From Arcanobacterium wilhelmae (lineage in GTDB: Bacteria; Actinomycetota; Actinomycetes; Actinomycetales; Actinomycetaceae), in the NCBI RefSeq assembly GCF_029632765.1, contig NZ_CP121247.1:1426001-1490000 (forward strand): 64,000 nucleotides of DNA, given 5' to 3'. The notes below the pieces were generated by a model. The model had not been told where the DNA came from, did no database searches, and was given only the letters and a program-made list of their open reading frames with translations. Of the stretch, positions 35,633-44,708 are shown in pieces (the first letter of the stretch is position 1; each line of letters begins with the position of its first letter). The position numbers and the translations under genes are program-made.

Positions 35633-37522
35633 CTACGCGTGCTTCACCGCGACCGTCACCGACAGAGGCGCCACTTGCGCTGTTCCCTCAGCCTCCGCCC
35701 CGACGCCGGTGCGCGAGTTCGCGACGACGGCACGATACTCCTCGCCCAAGCCCGTTTCCCACGGCTCCTCAGCTGCGTTAATGAAAATGCGCGCCTCCTG
35801 CCCACCGGCGCGAACCGTGTACGAAATGCGCGAACCAGTGGCCTCGCCCAGCTCGTAAGCCTCGTCGATCGCCGCGAAATCGCCCAGGCGCAGCCACGGG
35901 CTCTCGGCGCGAAGCTTCAACAACCCGCGTACCAGCTCACCAAACCCGGCAAACTTGGCCGCCCGATCGTAATCAAACTCGTTCACCGAATCCGGCGACG
36001 CATACGAATTGCGCAGGCCGCCCTTCGTGCGGCCAAACTCCTGGCCTGCATGCAAGAAAGCGATCCCCTCACCGAGCAGCTGCACCGTGGTGGCCAGCTC
36101 GCAGCGCCGGATCACCTCATCCTCGCTCGCCTCCGGGAAGGTGAGCGCCAGCTTATCGAACAGGGTGTAATCGTCATGCGCCTCGTTGTAGATCACCGAT
36201 TCCACCGGCGCCTGGAACGGGTAACGCCCACGCGAGCCGCACACGCCGTCGAAAATCGCACCGGCGTCGTCGGCGGAACCCGATGCAAACCCGCGTGAGC
36301 CCTCCTCGAACGGGCTGCCCTTCATCGCGTCGCGGAATGAATCGTTAAAATGCGAAATGCCCGGCATCAGATCCGCATGATCGTAATCGGCCGGAATCAC
36401 GCCGTCGGGATGGTTCCCCATCGGCCAACCCTCGCCGATCACAATAATCGACGGATCGATCTCGTCCAGAGCAGCGCGCACCGCGTTCATCGTCTCGACG
36501 TCGTGGATGCCCATCAGATCAAATCGGAAACCATCCAGCGCAAACTCGCGAGCCCAATAGGTCACAGCGTCCACGATCAGGCGGCGCATCATCGGCTGCT
36601 CGGACGCCGTCTCGTTTCCGCACGCCGTTGCGTCCGCCCACGAACCGTCCTCATTCAAGCGGAAGAAATACCCCGGAACCGTCATCTCGAGCGGGTTCGT
36701 GCCGGCGTCATACACATGGTTGAACACCACGTCCATCACTACGCGCAGGCCAGATGCATGCAGGCGATCCACGGTGGCCTTCAGCTGGCGAATCCGCGCA
36801 TAGGGCGTGCCCGTATCCACCGTGTACGAGCCCTCCGGCACGAAGTAATTCATCGGATCGTAACCCCAGTTGTACTGGGCACCCCACGACAGATCGCCCT
36901 CCTCATCCACCGAACCGAAATCATAAATTGGCAGAAGCTGAACGTGAGTAACGCCCAGGCTCGTGAGGTAATCCAGGCCCGAGGGATTACCCGCGGCCGT
37001 GCGCGTGCTAGGCTCCGTCAGGCCCAAGAACTTCCCCTTGCGCTCGATCCCGTTCTCGCGGCCGATCGTCAAATCGCGCACGTGCGCCTCGTAAAACACG
37101 GCGTCCGCCGCACGGAACTGCGGCATACGCTCACACGGCTCGGTGGCCGCTACCGGATCGATCACCACGGATGCCTTCGAATTCGGGGTAGAACCACGCC
37201 CCCACGGGTCGAACGTGACGTTCGTGTGCCCGCCCGGGAACGTCAGACGATACCGGTACACCGACGCCGAACAATCATCTTCCACACGAGCTTCCCACAC
37301 GCCACGCTCCCCGCGCGTCATGTCAATCAACTCCGCACCATCCTCGCCCAGCATCAACTCCACCCAGGTGGCGGTGGGCGCCCACAGGCGGAACGTGGTG
37401 GCCTGCGGCGTATACTCCGCGCCTAGCGGGCCGTCGTAGGCGAACTTCTCGTTGAATTCGTTGGAGTGCAGCTCCCGCCAATTGGCGTGAGCCTGTTGAT
37501 CTTTCAAAGGCGTTTGTTCCAT
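35633..37522 (-). CDS. pulA: Cytoplasmic type I pullulanase / glycogen debranching enzyme
   Basis: A 629-residue paralogue of the pullulanase at 32833. It lacks signal peptide, PUD domain and sorting signal, so it should act inside the cell on imported maltodextrins or glycogen. CBM48 lies at about 25-125. The GH13 core shares DGFRFDLMGIHDVETM, IIVIGEGWPMGNHPDGV and YNEAHDDYTLFDKL with its neighbour. The long shared stretches suggest a duplication followed by gain or loss of secretion signals. ATG 37522 is chosen; a GTG lies one codon earlier. It has its own terminator, so it is not simply co-transcribed with the secreted form. Confidence 0.93.
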   Translation of the reverse strand: MEQTPLKDQQAHANWRELHSNEFNEKFAYDGPLGAEYTPQATTFRLWAPTATWVELMLGEDGAELIDMTRGERGVWEARVEDDCSASVYRYRLTFPGGHTNVTFDPWGRGSTPNSKASVVIDPVAATEPCERMPQFRAADAVFYEAHVRDLTIGRENGIERKGKFLGLTEPSTRTAAGNPSGLDYLTSLGVTHVQLLPIYDFGSVDEEGDLSWGAQYNWGYDPMNYFVPEGSYTVDTGTPYARIRQLKATVDRLHASGLRVVMDVVFNHVYDAGTNPLEMTVPGYFFRLNEDGSWADATACGNETASEQPMMRRLIVDAVTYWAREFALDGFRFDLMGIHDVETMNAVRAALDEIDPSIIVIGEGWPMGNHPDGVIPADYDHADLMPGISHFNDSFRDAMKGSPFEEGSRGFASGSADDAGAIFDGVCGSRGRYPFQAPVESVIYNEAHDDYTLFDKLALTFPEASEDEVIRRCELATTVQLLGEGIAFLHAGQEFGRTKGGLRNSYASPDSVNEFDYDRAAKFAGFGELVRGLLKLRAESPWLRLGDFAAIDEAYELGEATGSRISYTVRAGGQEARIFINAAEEPWETGLGEEYRAVVANSRTGVGAEAEGTAQVAPLSVTVAVKHA

Positions 37523-37582
37523 CACGCGCCCCAGTTTATCCGACTACACCGCCAAAATATTTGGCCACGCGGAGATGAAATC

Positions 37583-37618
37583 GGGGGTTGCCCGGGGCTT
37601 TCACCCCGGGCAACCCCC
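37583..37618 (-). terminator. Terminator after the amino acid ABC transporter operon
   Basis: A perfect 15-bp stem (37583-37597 with 37604-37618), loop of six, between the transporter operon and the pullulanase start, both on the minus strand. Confidence 0.8.
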
Positions 37619-37636
37619 GCACCGATTCTTGCGCGC

Positions 37637-38398
37637 TCACAGCACCTTCGAGAGGAACTCTTTCGTGCGCGGATTTTGTGGATTCTCGATCACGTCCGCC
37701 GGCGTTCCGGCCTCCACGATCTGGCCCTCATCCATCAAGATCACCTGATCAGACACCTCGCGTGCAAATCCGATCTCGTGGGTCACCACCACCATGGTCA
37801 TGCCCTCTTTCGCCAGATCCTGCATCACCCCGAGCACCTCTCCCACAAGCTCGGGATCAAGCGCGGAGGTCGGCTCATCGAACAGCATCAAATCCGGATG
37901 CATCGCGAGCGCACGCGCGATCGCCACGCGCTGCTGCTGACCGCCCGAAAGCTCCGCCGGATAGTGGCCTGCACGCTCCGCAAGCCCCACGCGCGCCAGT
38001 AGCGCCTCCGCCTCGGCCTTCGCCTTGTCCTTCGCAACACCAAGCACCTGAACCGGCGCCTCCATCACGTTTTCCAGCGCCGTCATGTGCGGGAACAGGT
38101 TAAAACGCTGGAACACCATCCCGATTTTGGCGCGCTGGGCAGCCGCTTCCTTCGAGGTCAGCTCAAAAAGCTTTCCGTCCTTTTCCTTGTAGCCCATGAG
38201 CTGGCCGTCCACCTCAATCCGCCCGGCCTGGATGGTCTCGAGCAGGTTGATGCACCGAAGCATGGTGGACTTGCCTGAGCCGCTCGGCCCGAGAATCGTG
38301 GTGACCGTCCCCGCCTGTACGTCGAACGACACACCCTTGAGCACGTGCAGATCGCCGAAGAACTTGTGGACGTTGTCCACATGTACTGCGTTCGTCAT
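37637..38398 (-). CDS. Polar amino acid ABC transporter ATP-binding protein
   Basis: A 253-residue ATPase of the GlnQ/HisP group that powers uptake through the permease next to it. It shows Walker [10 protein letters not shown], the signature [15 protein letters not shown], Walker [14 protein letters not shown] and the switch His in [13 protein letters not shown]. An insertion [20 protein letters not shown] before the Q-loop is larger than in GlnQ but known in actinobacterial members. It is the last gene of the operon binding protein - permease - ATPase, 27 bases after the permease stop, closed by the hairpin at 37583. Confidence 0.94.
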   Translation of the reverse strand: MTNAVHVDNVHKFFGDLHVLKGVSFDVQAGTVTTILGPSGSGKSTMLRCINLLETIQAGRIEVDGQLMGYKEKDGKLFELTSKEAAAQRAKIGMVFQRFNLFPHMTALENVMEAPVQVLGVAKDKAKAEAEALLARVGLAERAGHYPAELSGGQQQRVAIARALAMHPDLMLFDEPTSALDPELVGEVLGVMQDLAKEGMTMVVVTHEIGFAREVSDQVILMDEGQIVEAGTPADVIENPQNPRTKEFLSKVL

Positions 38399-38425
38399 TG
38401 TTTTACTCGCTTTCTTCCTCGCCGA

Positions 38426-39391
38426 TCAGGGCGTGTACTCAATGAACGGATCGTCCGTGGTGGTTCCCGACGCCGTGATCGCGGCCTGGCGAGAAACCTT
38501 CGCCTTCGCGCTCGCGCGCCGCCCAACTTTACCGGCGTCGCGGTTCGCACCGCGCCCGTAGTACTTCTCCAGATAGTACTGGCCCACCATTAGGATCGAC
38601 GTGATCACCAGGTACCATACGGCTGCCACCAACAGGAATGGAACGGGGAGGAACGACGACGAACCCTTCGCCGACGTGGTCGCCGTCAGTTCCAGCGTGA
38701 GCGGCACGGCCGTGACCAGCGAGGTGGTTTTCAGCATCGAGATCGTCTCGTTGCCCGTGGGCGGCACAATCACTCGCATCGCCTGCGGCAGGACCACCCG
38801 GCGCAAAACCTGCCCCGACGACATGCCGAGCGCCTTCGCTGCCTCTTCCTGCCCGGCGTCCACAGAATTCAAACCCGAGCGTACGATCTCGGCCAGGTAT
38901 GCACCCTCGTTCACGCCCAGGCCGACCACTGCATAGAAGAACATTGTGGCGTTCAGCCCGCCGAACATGTTCCCGGGCGTCACGGTGAAGAACTCGATGC
39001 TCGTGAACGGGATGCCGAAAGTCATTGTGGGCCACAGCGTGCCCATCAGCCCCCAGAAGATCAGCTGCGTGTAGATCGGGGTGCCGCGGAAAAACCAGAT
39101 ATAGAACGTGGCCACGCCGCGCAACACCGGGTTTTCGCTGCGGCGCATCACAGCCATCGTCACGGCGAGTAGCACGCCGAGCACCATCGCACCCACCGTC
39201 AGCGCCAGCGTGAAGCCCACCGCCTGGCAAATATCGGGCGCGAGGAGGTTCGCCGCCACCACGTCCCAGTGGAAGTTCGGGTTGACGATCACCTGGTAAG
39301 CCAGGCCGACGGCCAGTAACCCAACAACCACCGCCGAGACCCACCGGCCCCAGTGCCGCACCGGCACCGCTTCAATCAGTTTCGTTTCCAT
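38426..39391 (-). CDS. Polar amino acid ABC transporter permease
   Basis: A 321-residue permease of the HisM/GlnP type with about five membrane segments. The BPD signature EEAAKALGMSSGQVLRRVVLPQAMRV-type EAA loop is clear (about residues 205-230), followed by the conserved P-P-x-GNE of VIVPPTGNETISMLKTTSL. ATG 39391 opens METKLIEAVPVRHWGRW; the frame starts 10 codons earlier without a better ribosome binding site. It lies in an operon with the binding protein upstream and the ATPase downstream. The C-terminal 35 residues are basic and include a recurring CCGGCGTCG word. Confidence 0.92.
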   Translation of the reverse strand: METKLIEAVPVRHWGRWVSAVVVGLLAVGLAYQVIVNPNFHWDVVAANLLAPDICQAVGFTLALTVGAMVLGVLLAVTMAVMRRSENPVLRGVATFYIWFFRGTPIYTQLIFWGLMGTLWPTMTFGIPFTSIEFFTVTPGNMFGGLNATMFFYAVVGLGVNEGAYLAEIVRSGLNSVDAGQEEAAKALGMSSGQVLRRVVLPQAMRVIVPPTGNETISMLKTTSLVTAVPLTLELTATTSAKGSSSFLPVPFLLVAAVWYLVITSILMVGQYYLEKYYGRGANRDAGKVGRRASAKAKVSRQAAITASGTTTDDPFIEYTP

Positions 39392-39468
39392 TGCGTTTTC
39401 ACTTCCGTTGAGTAGACGCACGACGTCGCCCGCCGGCTAAGGAGCGGAGGGCGACGCCGGGGCCAGGC

Positions 39469-40398
39469 TTACTTGGCTGGGTTCACGTTGGCCTTGTCGT
39501 TCAGGCCCTCGGTGATACCCCAGTTGTTGAAGATCTTCTTCAGGTAACCGTTGTCCATGAGGTACTGGAGCGCCTTCTGGACGGCTTCGGTGAGCTTGGC
39601 ATCGTTCTTTGCCACGGCAACACCCATGCCACCCTTGTCCATCAGGTCGCCGATGGTCTCGGTCTTGTCGCCGGTGAGCTTGCCGGCGTAGTCGGCTACC
39701 GAGCCGTCGGTGTACATGGCGTCGATCTGGCCGCCTGCGAGGGCGAGCGTGACGCGCGCCTGCTGGTCCTGCTTCTGGATCGTGATCGGCTTGGAGGCGC
39801 ACTTGTCCTTGTTGAGCGCCTCGAGCGCTTCATCCTGCGCTGTGCCGGTCTGCACGCCGATGACGGCGCCGCACGGATTGTTCGGGTCGAAACCCTTCGG
39901 GTTACCCTTTTGCACCGAGAAGCGGGAGCCGTTCTGGAAGTACTCGACCATGTTGACGACCTTCTGGCGCTCGGCGTCGATATTGAAGGATGACAGGCCG
40001 ACCTCATACTTGGTTCCGATTGCCGGGATGATCGACGCAAACTCAGCCGCCTGGGTTTCGGGCTCGAGGCCGAGCACAGTGGCGATTGCCTTAGTGAGGT
40101 CGATATCGTACCCAAGCTGGGTCTTCCCATCCGGAGCGTAGAACTCGCCCGGCGCGTACGAGAGCTCGGCCGCGTTGGTGAGCTTGCCGTCCGCCTTCAC
40201 GGCGTCCGGCACGAGGGCTGCGATTTCGTCGACTTTCTTCAGGTCCGAAAGATCGGTGGACTGCGGGGTGGTTGCGTTTGCCGACGCCGCTGCGCCGGAT
40301 GCACCTGCCGCGCCGGTTGCGCCATTGGAGGCGGTTCCGCCACAGGCCGAGAGCGTGAGTGCGAGGGCAATGGCAGTGGTGCCGAGAATCTTCTTCAT
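39469..40398 (-). CDS. Amino acid ABC transporter substrate-binding lipoprotein
   Basis: A 309-residue family 3 solute-binding protein. The signal peptide MKKILGTTAIALALTLSAC ends in a lipobox, so the mature protein is lipid-anchored at its cysteine. An Ala/Gly/Thr linker (about 20-50) follows, then the binding domain with LSYAPGEFYAPDGKTQLGYD, a GAVIGVQTGTAQDEAL hinge and GVAVAKNDAKLTEAVQKALQ. It is the first gene of the three-gene transporter operon. AAGGAGACC precedes the ATG. The bound amino acid cannot be named from sequence. Confidence 0.93.
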   Translation of the reverse strand: MKKILGTTAIALALTLSACGGTASNGATGAAGASGAAASANATTPQSTDLSDLKKVDEIAALVPDAVKADGKLTNAAELSYAPGEFYAPDGKTQLGYDIDLTKAIATVLGLEPETQAAEFASIIPAIGTKYEVGLSSFNIDAERQKVVNMVEYFQNGSRFSVQKGNPKGFDPNNPCGAVIGVQTGTAQDEALEALNKDKCASKPITIQKQDQQARVTLALAGGQIDAMYTDGSVADYAGKLTGDKTETIGDLMDKGGMGVAVAKNDAKLTEAVQKALQYLMDNGYLKKIFNNWGITEGLNDKANVNPAK

Positions 40399-40544
40399 TG
40401 CGGTCTCCTTGGGGGTAGAAGTTTGTTCCTGCGAGAAAATATACGCGCCTTAGGATAGTTATACAAGTTGCGTTGGCGAGAATTTTAGTTAGGGCCGCCA
40501 CACCAACCCGGGCTCCGACGTCGCAGGCCACGAGCGACCACCCC

Positions 40545-40617
40545 GTGCACAACTCCGTCAATCCGGCCAGGCATTGCTATATACGCAACCCCTCACGCAA
40601 CTGATTGAGTTACGCAC
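40545..40617. repeat. Palindromic intergenic repeat (copy D)
   Basis: GTGCACAACTCCGTCAATCC ... AGGCATTGC-TATATAC-GCAACCCCT ... TGATTGAGTTACGCAC. It lies in tandem with a second copy that starts at 40662 and has been hit by IS30. Both are preceded by CTCCGACGTC-type words. Together they fill the 306-base gap between the binding-protein gene and IS30. Confidence 0.8.
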
Positions 40618-40661
40618 ACAAAACACGCTCCGACGTCAGCAGCCCACGAGCCACCACCCCC

Positions 40662-40704
40662 GTGCACAACTCCGTCAATCGGGCCAGGCATTGCTATATA
40701 CGCA
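40662..40704. repeat. Left part of the palindromic repeat holding IS30 copy 2 (copy E)
   Basis: GTGCACAACTCCGTCAATCG up to TATATACGCA, then IS30. The sequence continues at 42159 with GCAACGCC. The 3-bp GCA (40702-40704 and 42159-42161) is the target duplication, placing the insertion at the edge of the central hairpin loop. Confidence 0.85.
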
Positions 40705-42158
40705 GGTAGGTTCTTGGGGTCAATGCACTATCTGATTGGGGTGTGTTGGTATGGCCGGGAAGTGGCTTTGTGTGAAGCCTGTGGTGTTGGAGTGTATTCG
40801 GGGTGGGGAGAGCGCGTCGAGTCTTTCTCGCCGGTTGGGAATGTCACGGGAAACGATCCGCAGGTGGTGTCGTGAGGCGGGTCTAGTCCTCGCGACGGGC
40901 CCGCATGGGTCTCTTGCCCAGGTTCGTGAGCGTGATCGTCAACGTGCGATCGAGTTGATTGGCCAGGGATGGACGAATACTGATATTGCGCATGAGCTTG
41001 GGTATTGCCGTGAATGGGTCCGTCAATGCAGGGTAGCGTTAGGCGACATGGAAAATGCGTTACGACGAGGCCGCCGTGGCGGGACTCGTCATCTTGCAAG
41101 TGTGGACCAGGTTGGTAGCGGCAACGTTGGGCGCGGGCGTCGTATCACGAGTAAAGAACGTGTCGCGATCGCGTTGCTGTTAGACCAAGGATACTCTGGC
41201 CGGCAGATCGCGATCCGCCTCAAACGCTCCCCGTCAACGATCACGCGTGAGATTAACCGTTCCCAACGCGTGGATGGGTCCTATGATGCGGGTGTGGCTT
41301 CACGCAAAGCATTCGAGCGTAGGGCACGTCCTAAACCATTGAAACTCCAGGCCAACACGCGTCTTCGGGAGGTTGTGGTGGGGTTGCTCAATCAACGGTA
41401 TTCACCCCAGCAAGTCGCGGTACGGTTACGACACTTGTATCCAGATGATAGGGAGATGCACGTGAGTGTCGAAGCGATTTATCAAGCCTTATATGTTCAA
41501 GGGGTAGGTTCACTCGCGCAGGAACTGAAACGTGAAAAAGCGTTGCGTTCGGGACGGAAGAATCGTATTCCTCGGTCGCGTCTTGCAGGGCTTCCGGGGC
41601 GTGGGAGGAAAACATGGGTCGAAGGTGCCCAGATCTCGATGCGCCCTCCCCAGGCCAGTGATCGGGCTGTTCCTGGGCATTGGGAAGGCGATCTGGTTGT
41701 TGGTGGTGGTAAGGATGGGCATGGGACAGCGTTGATCACGCTCGTTGAGCGGCGTTCACGGTTTGTGTTGATGCACCGGCTCGGAGCGGGACGTGACTCG
41801 AAGACTGTGGTCGATGAGTTGGTCACGATGGTGAAGTCTTTACCCGGGAAGTTTGAAACGATCACGTGGGACCAGGGCTCGGAAATGGCTCAAACCCCGT
41901 CCTTCACGATCGCGACGGGAGTGAAAGTGTTTTTCGCTGACCCCCACTCTCCCTGGCAGCGGCCCTCGAACGAGCGACTCAACCGTGACATCCGCGAGTA
42001 CTTCCCCAAAGGAACGAACTTCGCCACCATCACCGATGCCCAAGTCCAAGAAGCCCAAGACGAACTCAACAACCGCGCCCGCGTCGTCCTCAAAGGCGCC
42101 ACCCCACATGAGACACTAGCCCAACAACTAAATGATGCATTGACCGCCTGAACCCGCC
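40705..42158 (+). mobile_element. IS30-family insertion sequence, copy 2, intact
   Basis: A 1454-bp element with imperfect terminal inverted repeats and one long transposase gene. It is flanked by a 3-bp GCA duplication, within the family's usual 2-3 bp. It lies in direct orientation to the broken copy at 8177, 32.5 kb away. Confidence 0.93.
40736..42151 (+). CDS. IS30-family transposase
   Basis: A 471-residue transposase. The N-terminal HTH part contains GGESASSLSRRLGMSRETIR. A second domain ITSKERVAIALLLDQGYSGR then RSPSTITREINRS is the IS30 helix-turn-helix that recognises the ends. The rve core has HWEGDLVVGGGKDGHGTALI (first Asp), TITWDQGSEMA (second Asp) and PSNERLNRDIREYFPKGTNF (Glu). 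It is longer than the typical 380 residues because of the extra N-terminal HTH. A start at ATG 40751 (MAGKW) is also possible. No defect is seen, so this copy can probably act in trans on copy 1. Confidence 0.94.
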   Translation: MGCVGMAGKWLCVKPVVLECIRGGESASSLSRRLGMSRETIRRWCREAGLVLATGPHGSLAQVRERDRQRAIELIGQGWTNTDIAHELGYCREWVRQCRVALGDMENALRRGRRGGTRHLASVDQVGSGNVGRGRRITSKERVAIALLLDQGYSGRQIAIRLKRSPSTITREINRSQRVDGSYDAGVASRKAFERRARPKPLKLQANTRLREVVVGLLNQRYSPQQVAVRLRHLYPDDREMHVSVEAIYQALYVQGVGSLAQELKREKALRSGRKNRIPRSRLAGLPGRGRKTWVEGAQISMRPPQASDRAVPGHWEGDLVVGGGKDGHGTALITLVERRSRFVLMHRLGAGRDSKTVVDELVTMVKSLPGKFETITWDQGSEMAQTPSFTIATGVKVFFADPHSPWQRPSNERLNRDIREYFPKGTNFATITDAQVQEAQDELNNRARVVLKGATPHETLAQQLNDALTA

Positions 42159-42191
42159 GCAACGCCTCACGGATCTGATTGAGTTCTGCAC
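42159..42191. repeat. Right part of the palindromic repeat holding IS30 copy 2 (copy E)
   Basis: GCAACGCCTCACGGATCTGA then TTGAGTTCTGCAC, followed by GCGCCCCGGCGTCGGG, the same kind of right end as in the complete element at 24290-24426. Confidence 0.8.
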
Positions 42192-42321
42192 GCAAGTTGC
42201 GCCCCGGCGTCGGGAAAAATCCCAACCGGCGCGCACGCTGGGCGATTTTCGGCCCTAATCAATGAAACTCCCAGCTTGGACTGCCAAAATGGGGATAAGC
42301 CACAAAAGAAAGAAGCTCAAC

Positions 42322-43197
42322 GTGACCCAACTTCTTGCCCTTCTTGCTCACCCGGCAGGGCACTCACTGTCGCCGCGGATGCACAACCTTGCCGCCCAAC
42401 TCACCGGGGCAGACGTGCACTACATGGCATTTGACGTCACGGATCTTGCGGCAACAACAACCGGCCTGGTCGCCATGGGCGCGCGCGGCTGGAACCTGTC
42501 GATGCCGCACAAGCAGCGTGGGCTCGAGCTCGCCGACGTGGCCTCGCGCGCCGCCGAACTTATCGGCGCCGCGAACACCATTGTGAACCTCGGCGGGCGG
42601 CTCACAGCACACAACACCGACGGCGTCGGGGCGATGCGCGCGCTCGCCGCGAACGGGTGCGAGATTTCCGGACGCTCGATCGCCGTAATCGGCGCGGGCG
42701 GCGCGGCGGCCGCAATCGGCGTGCAGGCCGCCCTCGACGGCGCCCGCCACGTGCACATCATCAACCGATCGGCCAAATCCGCGATCCATTTGGCGCGGAA
42801 AATAGAGGAGGCTGGCGCCCGCACGTCCGTGCACCCACTCAGCTCGAATTGGCACCGCGAAATTGGCGGGGCGGTGGCGCTCGTGAACGCAACAAGCGTT
42901 GGTATGGCGCCGCATCCCCGAGCGACGCCGGTGGATCGGGTCGGCGAACTGCCCGCAGGGATTTTCGTGATGGACACCATTTATGCGCCAGCGGAAACCC
43001 GGCTCGTGCTCGAAGCGCGGGCCGCGGGCTACCGCGCCGAGAACGGGCTGCGCATGCTCGTTGAACAGGGGGCTGAAGCGTTCCGCCTATTCACCGGCGA
43101 GGATATGCCGGTCGACGTTGTGCTGGCGAACCTGCGCAAAGTGCAGGAAAAAGAGATCCGACGCGCCGAAAAACGCGATTCGAACGAGGCGAAATGA
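42322..43197 (+). CDS. aroE: Shikimate dehydrogenase
   Basis: NADPH-dependent reduction of 3-dehydroshikimate to shikimate in aromatic amino acid synthesis. The 291 residues include LLAHPAGHSLSPRMHN (substrate site), GWNLSMPHKQRGLELAD with the catalytic lysine, LTAHNTDGVGAMRAL with the Asp, the nucleotide-binding loop IAVIGAGGAAAAIGVQAAL, and VNATSVGMAP. GTG 42322 (VTQLLALLAHP) is chosen by family alignment; an ATG at 42289 would add 11 odd residues. It overlaps aroD by four bases, so the two steps of the pathway are coupled. Confidence 0.92.
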   Translation: MTQLLALLAHPAGHSLSPRMHNLAAQLTGADVHYMAFDVTDLAATTTGLVAMGARGWNLSMPHKQRGLELADVASRAAELIGAANTIVNLGGRLTAHNTDGVGAMRALAANGCEISGRSIAVIGAGGAAAAIGVQAALDGARHVHIINRSAKSAIHLARKIEEAGARTSVHPLSSNWHREIGGAVALVNATSVGMAPHPRATPVDRVGELPAGIFVMDTIYAPAETRLVLEARAAGYRAENGLRMLVEQGAEAFRLFTGEDMPVDVVLANLRKVQEKEIRRAEKRDSNEAK

Positions 43198-44045
43198 GCG
43201 CGAGCACAAGCGTTCCCGCGGATTTCGCGGATCGCGTTCCTGCGATAATTGTGCCGGTGTCGCCGAGAGAACTGGGTGATGTGCCGGGCGAGCTTGAGGG
43301 GGCGAAGGGCGCACACTGGATCGAGTGGCGCATTGACGCACTCGAGGCGATGGAGCTCGAAGAACGACTTAAGGTTGGGCGTGCGATCCGCGCGGGGACG
43401 GCGCTTCCGGTGCTCGCCACTTTCCGAAGTGTCGCTCAGGGCGGGGCTCGCGATATCGATGCACTCGAATACGTGGAGTTACTGCTGGCGATCGCGTCGA
43501 ACAGGATCGCGGACGCCGTGGACGTGGAGATGTTTTCGGGCACTGAGTGGGAGGCCACACACGAGACGCCCACGCGCCAGGGTGAGGCATCGCCTGCGTG
43601 CGTCCATGCCGAGACGCCTGGTGGACTGGCGCGTCACGGGGAGTCATGGAGCGGGCCGGTTCCAACGATCGACCAACTACTCGTCATGCTGGGTGAAATG
43701 AGATGCACGGTGGTGGGATCGTGGCATGATTTCTCCAGCACGCCCAGCTCGAAGGAAATCGAGGAGCGCCTCGTGGCGATGGCTCGGCACGGCGCCGATT
43801 TCGCAAAAATCGCAGTGACTACACGCTCTCCCGCAGACCTTGAAGCGTTGCGAGACGGGGCAAACGCAGCGCGTGAACGTAGGGTTGAACGCATCATCGC
43901 GATCGGTATGGGTGAAGCCGGCGCAGATTCGCGGATTCACCCTGAAAACTACGCAAGCTGCGCCACGTTCGTGGCAGGTGCATCGGCGTCGGCACCTGGG
44001 CAGCTCACGATCCCCCAGCTCAACGCCGCGCGAATGAACCGCTAA
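43194..44045 (+). CDS. aroD: 3-dehydroquinate dehydratase, type I
   Basis: Dehydrates 3-dehydroquinate to 3-dehydroshikimate, the step before AroE, through a Schiff base. The 283 residues have the type I pattern: WIEWRIDAL, the catalytic His in VVGSWHDFSSTPSSKE, the Schiff-base lysine in GADFAKIAVTT, and the C-terminal APGQLTIPQLN. A stretch at about 120-150 (ETPTRQGEASPACVHAETPG) is an insertion relative to the usual 250-residue enzyme. It begins inside the aroE stop (ATGA) and ends before the hairpin at 44172. Confidence 0.92.
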   Translation: MSASTSVPADFADRVPAIIVPVSPRELGDVPGELEGAKGAHWIEWRIDALEAMELEERLKVGRAIRAGTALPVLATFRSVAQGGARDIDALEYVELLLAIASNRIADAVDVEMFSGTEWEATHETPTRQGEASPACVHAETPGGLARHGESWSGPVPTIDQLLVMLGEMRCTVVGSWHDFSSTPSSKEIEERLVAMARHGADFAKIAVTTRSPADLEALRDGANAARERRVERIIAIGMGEAGADSRIHPENYASCATFVAGASASAPGQLTIPQLNAARMNR

Positions 44046-44171
44046 AACAACGAAGTCTCCGGGGGTGTAGTTTTTCGCCTGCCCAAACTGCGTCTTAGCC
44101 ACATATAGCGCTAAGCGCCGAAATACGTTGGCCAAATAGTAAATCCGCCGAGTATTCGCGGAAAATGATGA

Positions 44172-44208
44172 CGGTGCGGGGCGCGAATTCGTTTCGCGCC
44201 CCGCACCG
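44172..44208. terminator. Terminator between aroD and the acetyltransferase gene
   Basis: A perfect 15-bp stem (44172-44186 with 44194-44208) and 7-base loop between convergent genes. Confidence 0.8.
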
Positions 44209-44250
44209 CCAACACATCAGCTCATGTTCGCAGCTACAAGTGGTGTCCGA

Positions 44251-44625
44251 TCACTCGGTAACGCCGAGCTCATCCCACAAAGCCATGATCTCGGCGCCCG
44301 AGCCCAGGCGGAACTTTCCGCCCTCAGCCTGGTACTCCTCACCGTGCTTGCCGAGATAATGCTTGACCATCGGGCAGATCGCCACCGCGGTCTTCCCCTC
44401 GTTCTTCGCCACTTCGAGGCCCTGCGTGATCAGGAGCGTGCCTAGGCCGCGGCCCTCAAACTCCGGTCGCACACCCGTGTGCGGGAACAGGCGCTCATCG
44501 CCCTTGTCCCAGAACTCAAACTCGCCGGCCGGCTGGCCGTCCACAAAAAGCAAAATATTGTGGCCCGAATCGTCCAGCTTCATCTCCACCGGGTGGCCGT
44601 TCTTATCGGTCAGATTCTCAAACAT
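44251..44625 (-). CDS. Small GNAT-family N-acetyltransferase (YjdJ-like)
   Basis: A 124-residue acetyltransferase of the short GNAT type. The core RLFPHTGVRPEFEGRGLGTLLITQGLE-region contains the acetyl-CoA loop (RPEFEGRGLGT), and AVAICPMVKHYLGKHGEEY is the family end with the conserved P-x-V/x-K-Y pattern. Such proteins often acetylate small or unknown substrates. AAAGGAACA precedes ATG 44625. It is monocistronic, in front of a region of short repeats. Confidence 0.85.
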   Translation of the reverse strand: MFENLTDKNGHPVEMKLDDSGHNILLFVDGQPAGEFEFWDKGDERLFPHTGVRPEFEGRGLGTLLITQGLEVAKNEGKTAVAICPMVKHYLGKHGEEYQAEGGKFRLGSGAEIMALWDELGVTE

Positions 44626-44708
44626 CAGTGTTCCTTTCGTTACCTGGTGTCAAGTTTATGGTCTCCGAGCATGAAACGTGTGCCGGCGGCGCACTATTCC
44701 GCCCACAG

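Noticed and set aside
32788..37426. Long plus-strand frames opposite the two pullulanase genes
   Set aside because: Antisense shadows caused by high GC at third codon positions; the minus strand encodes clear GH13 proteins.
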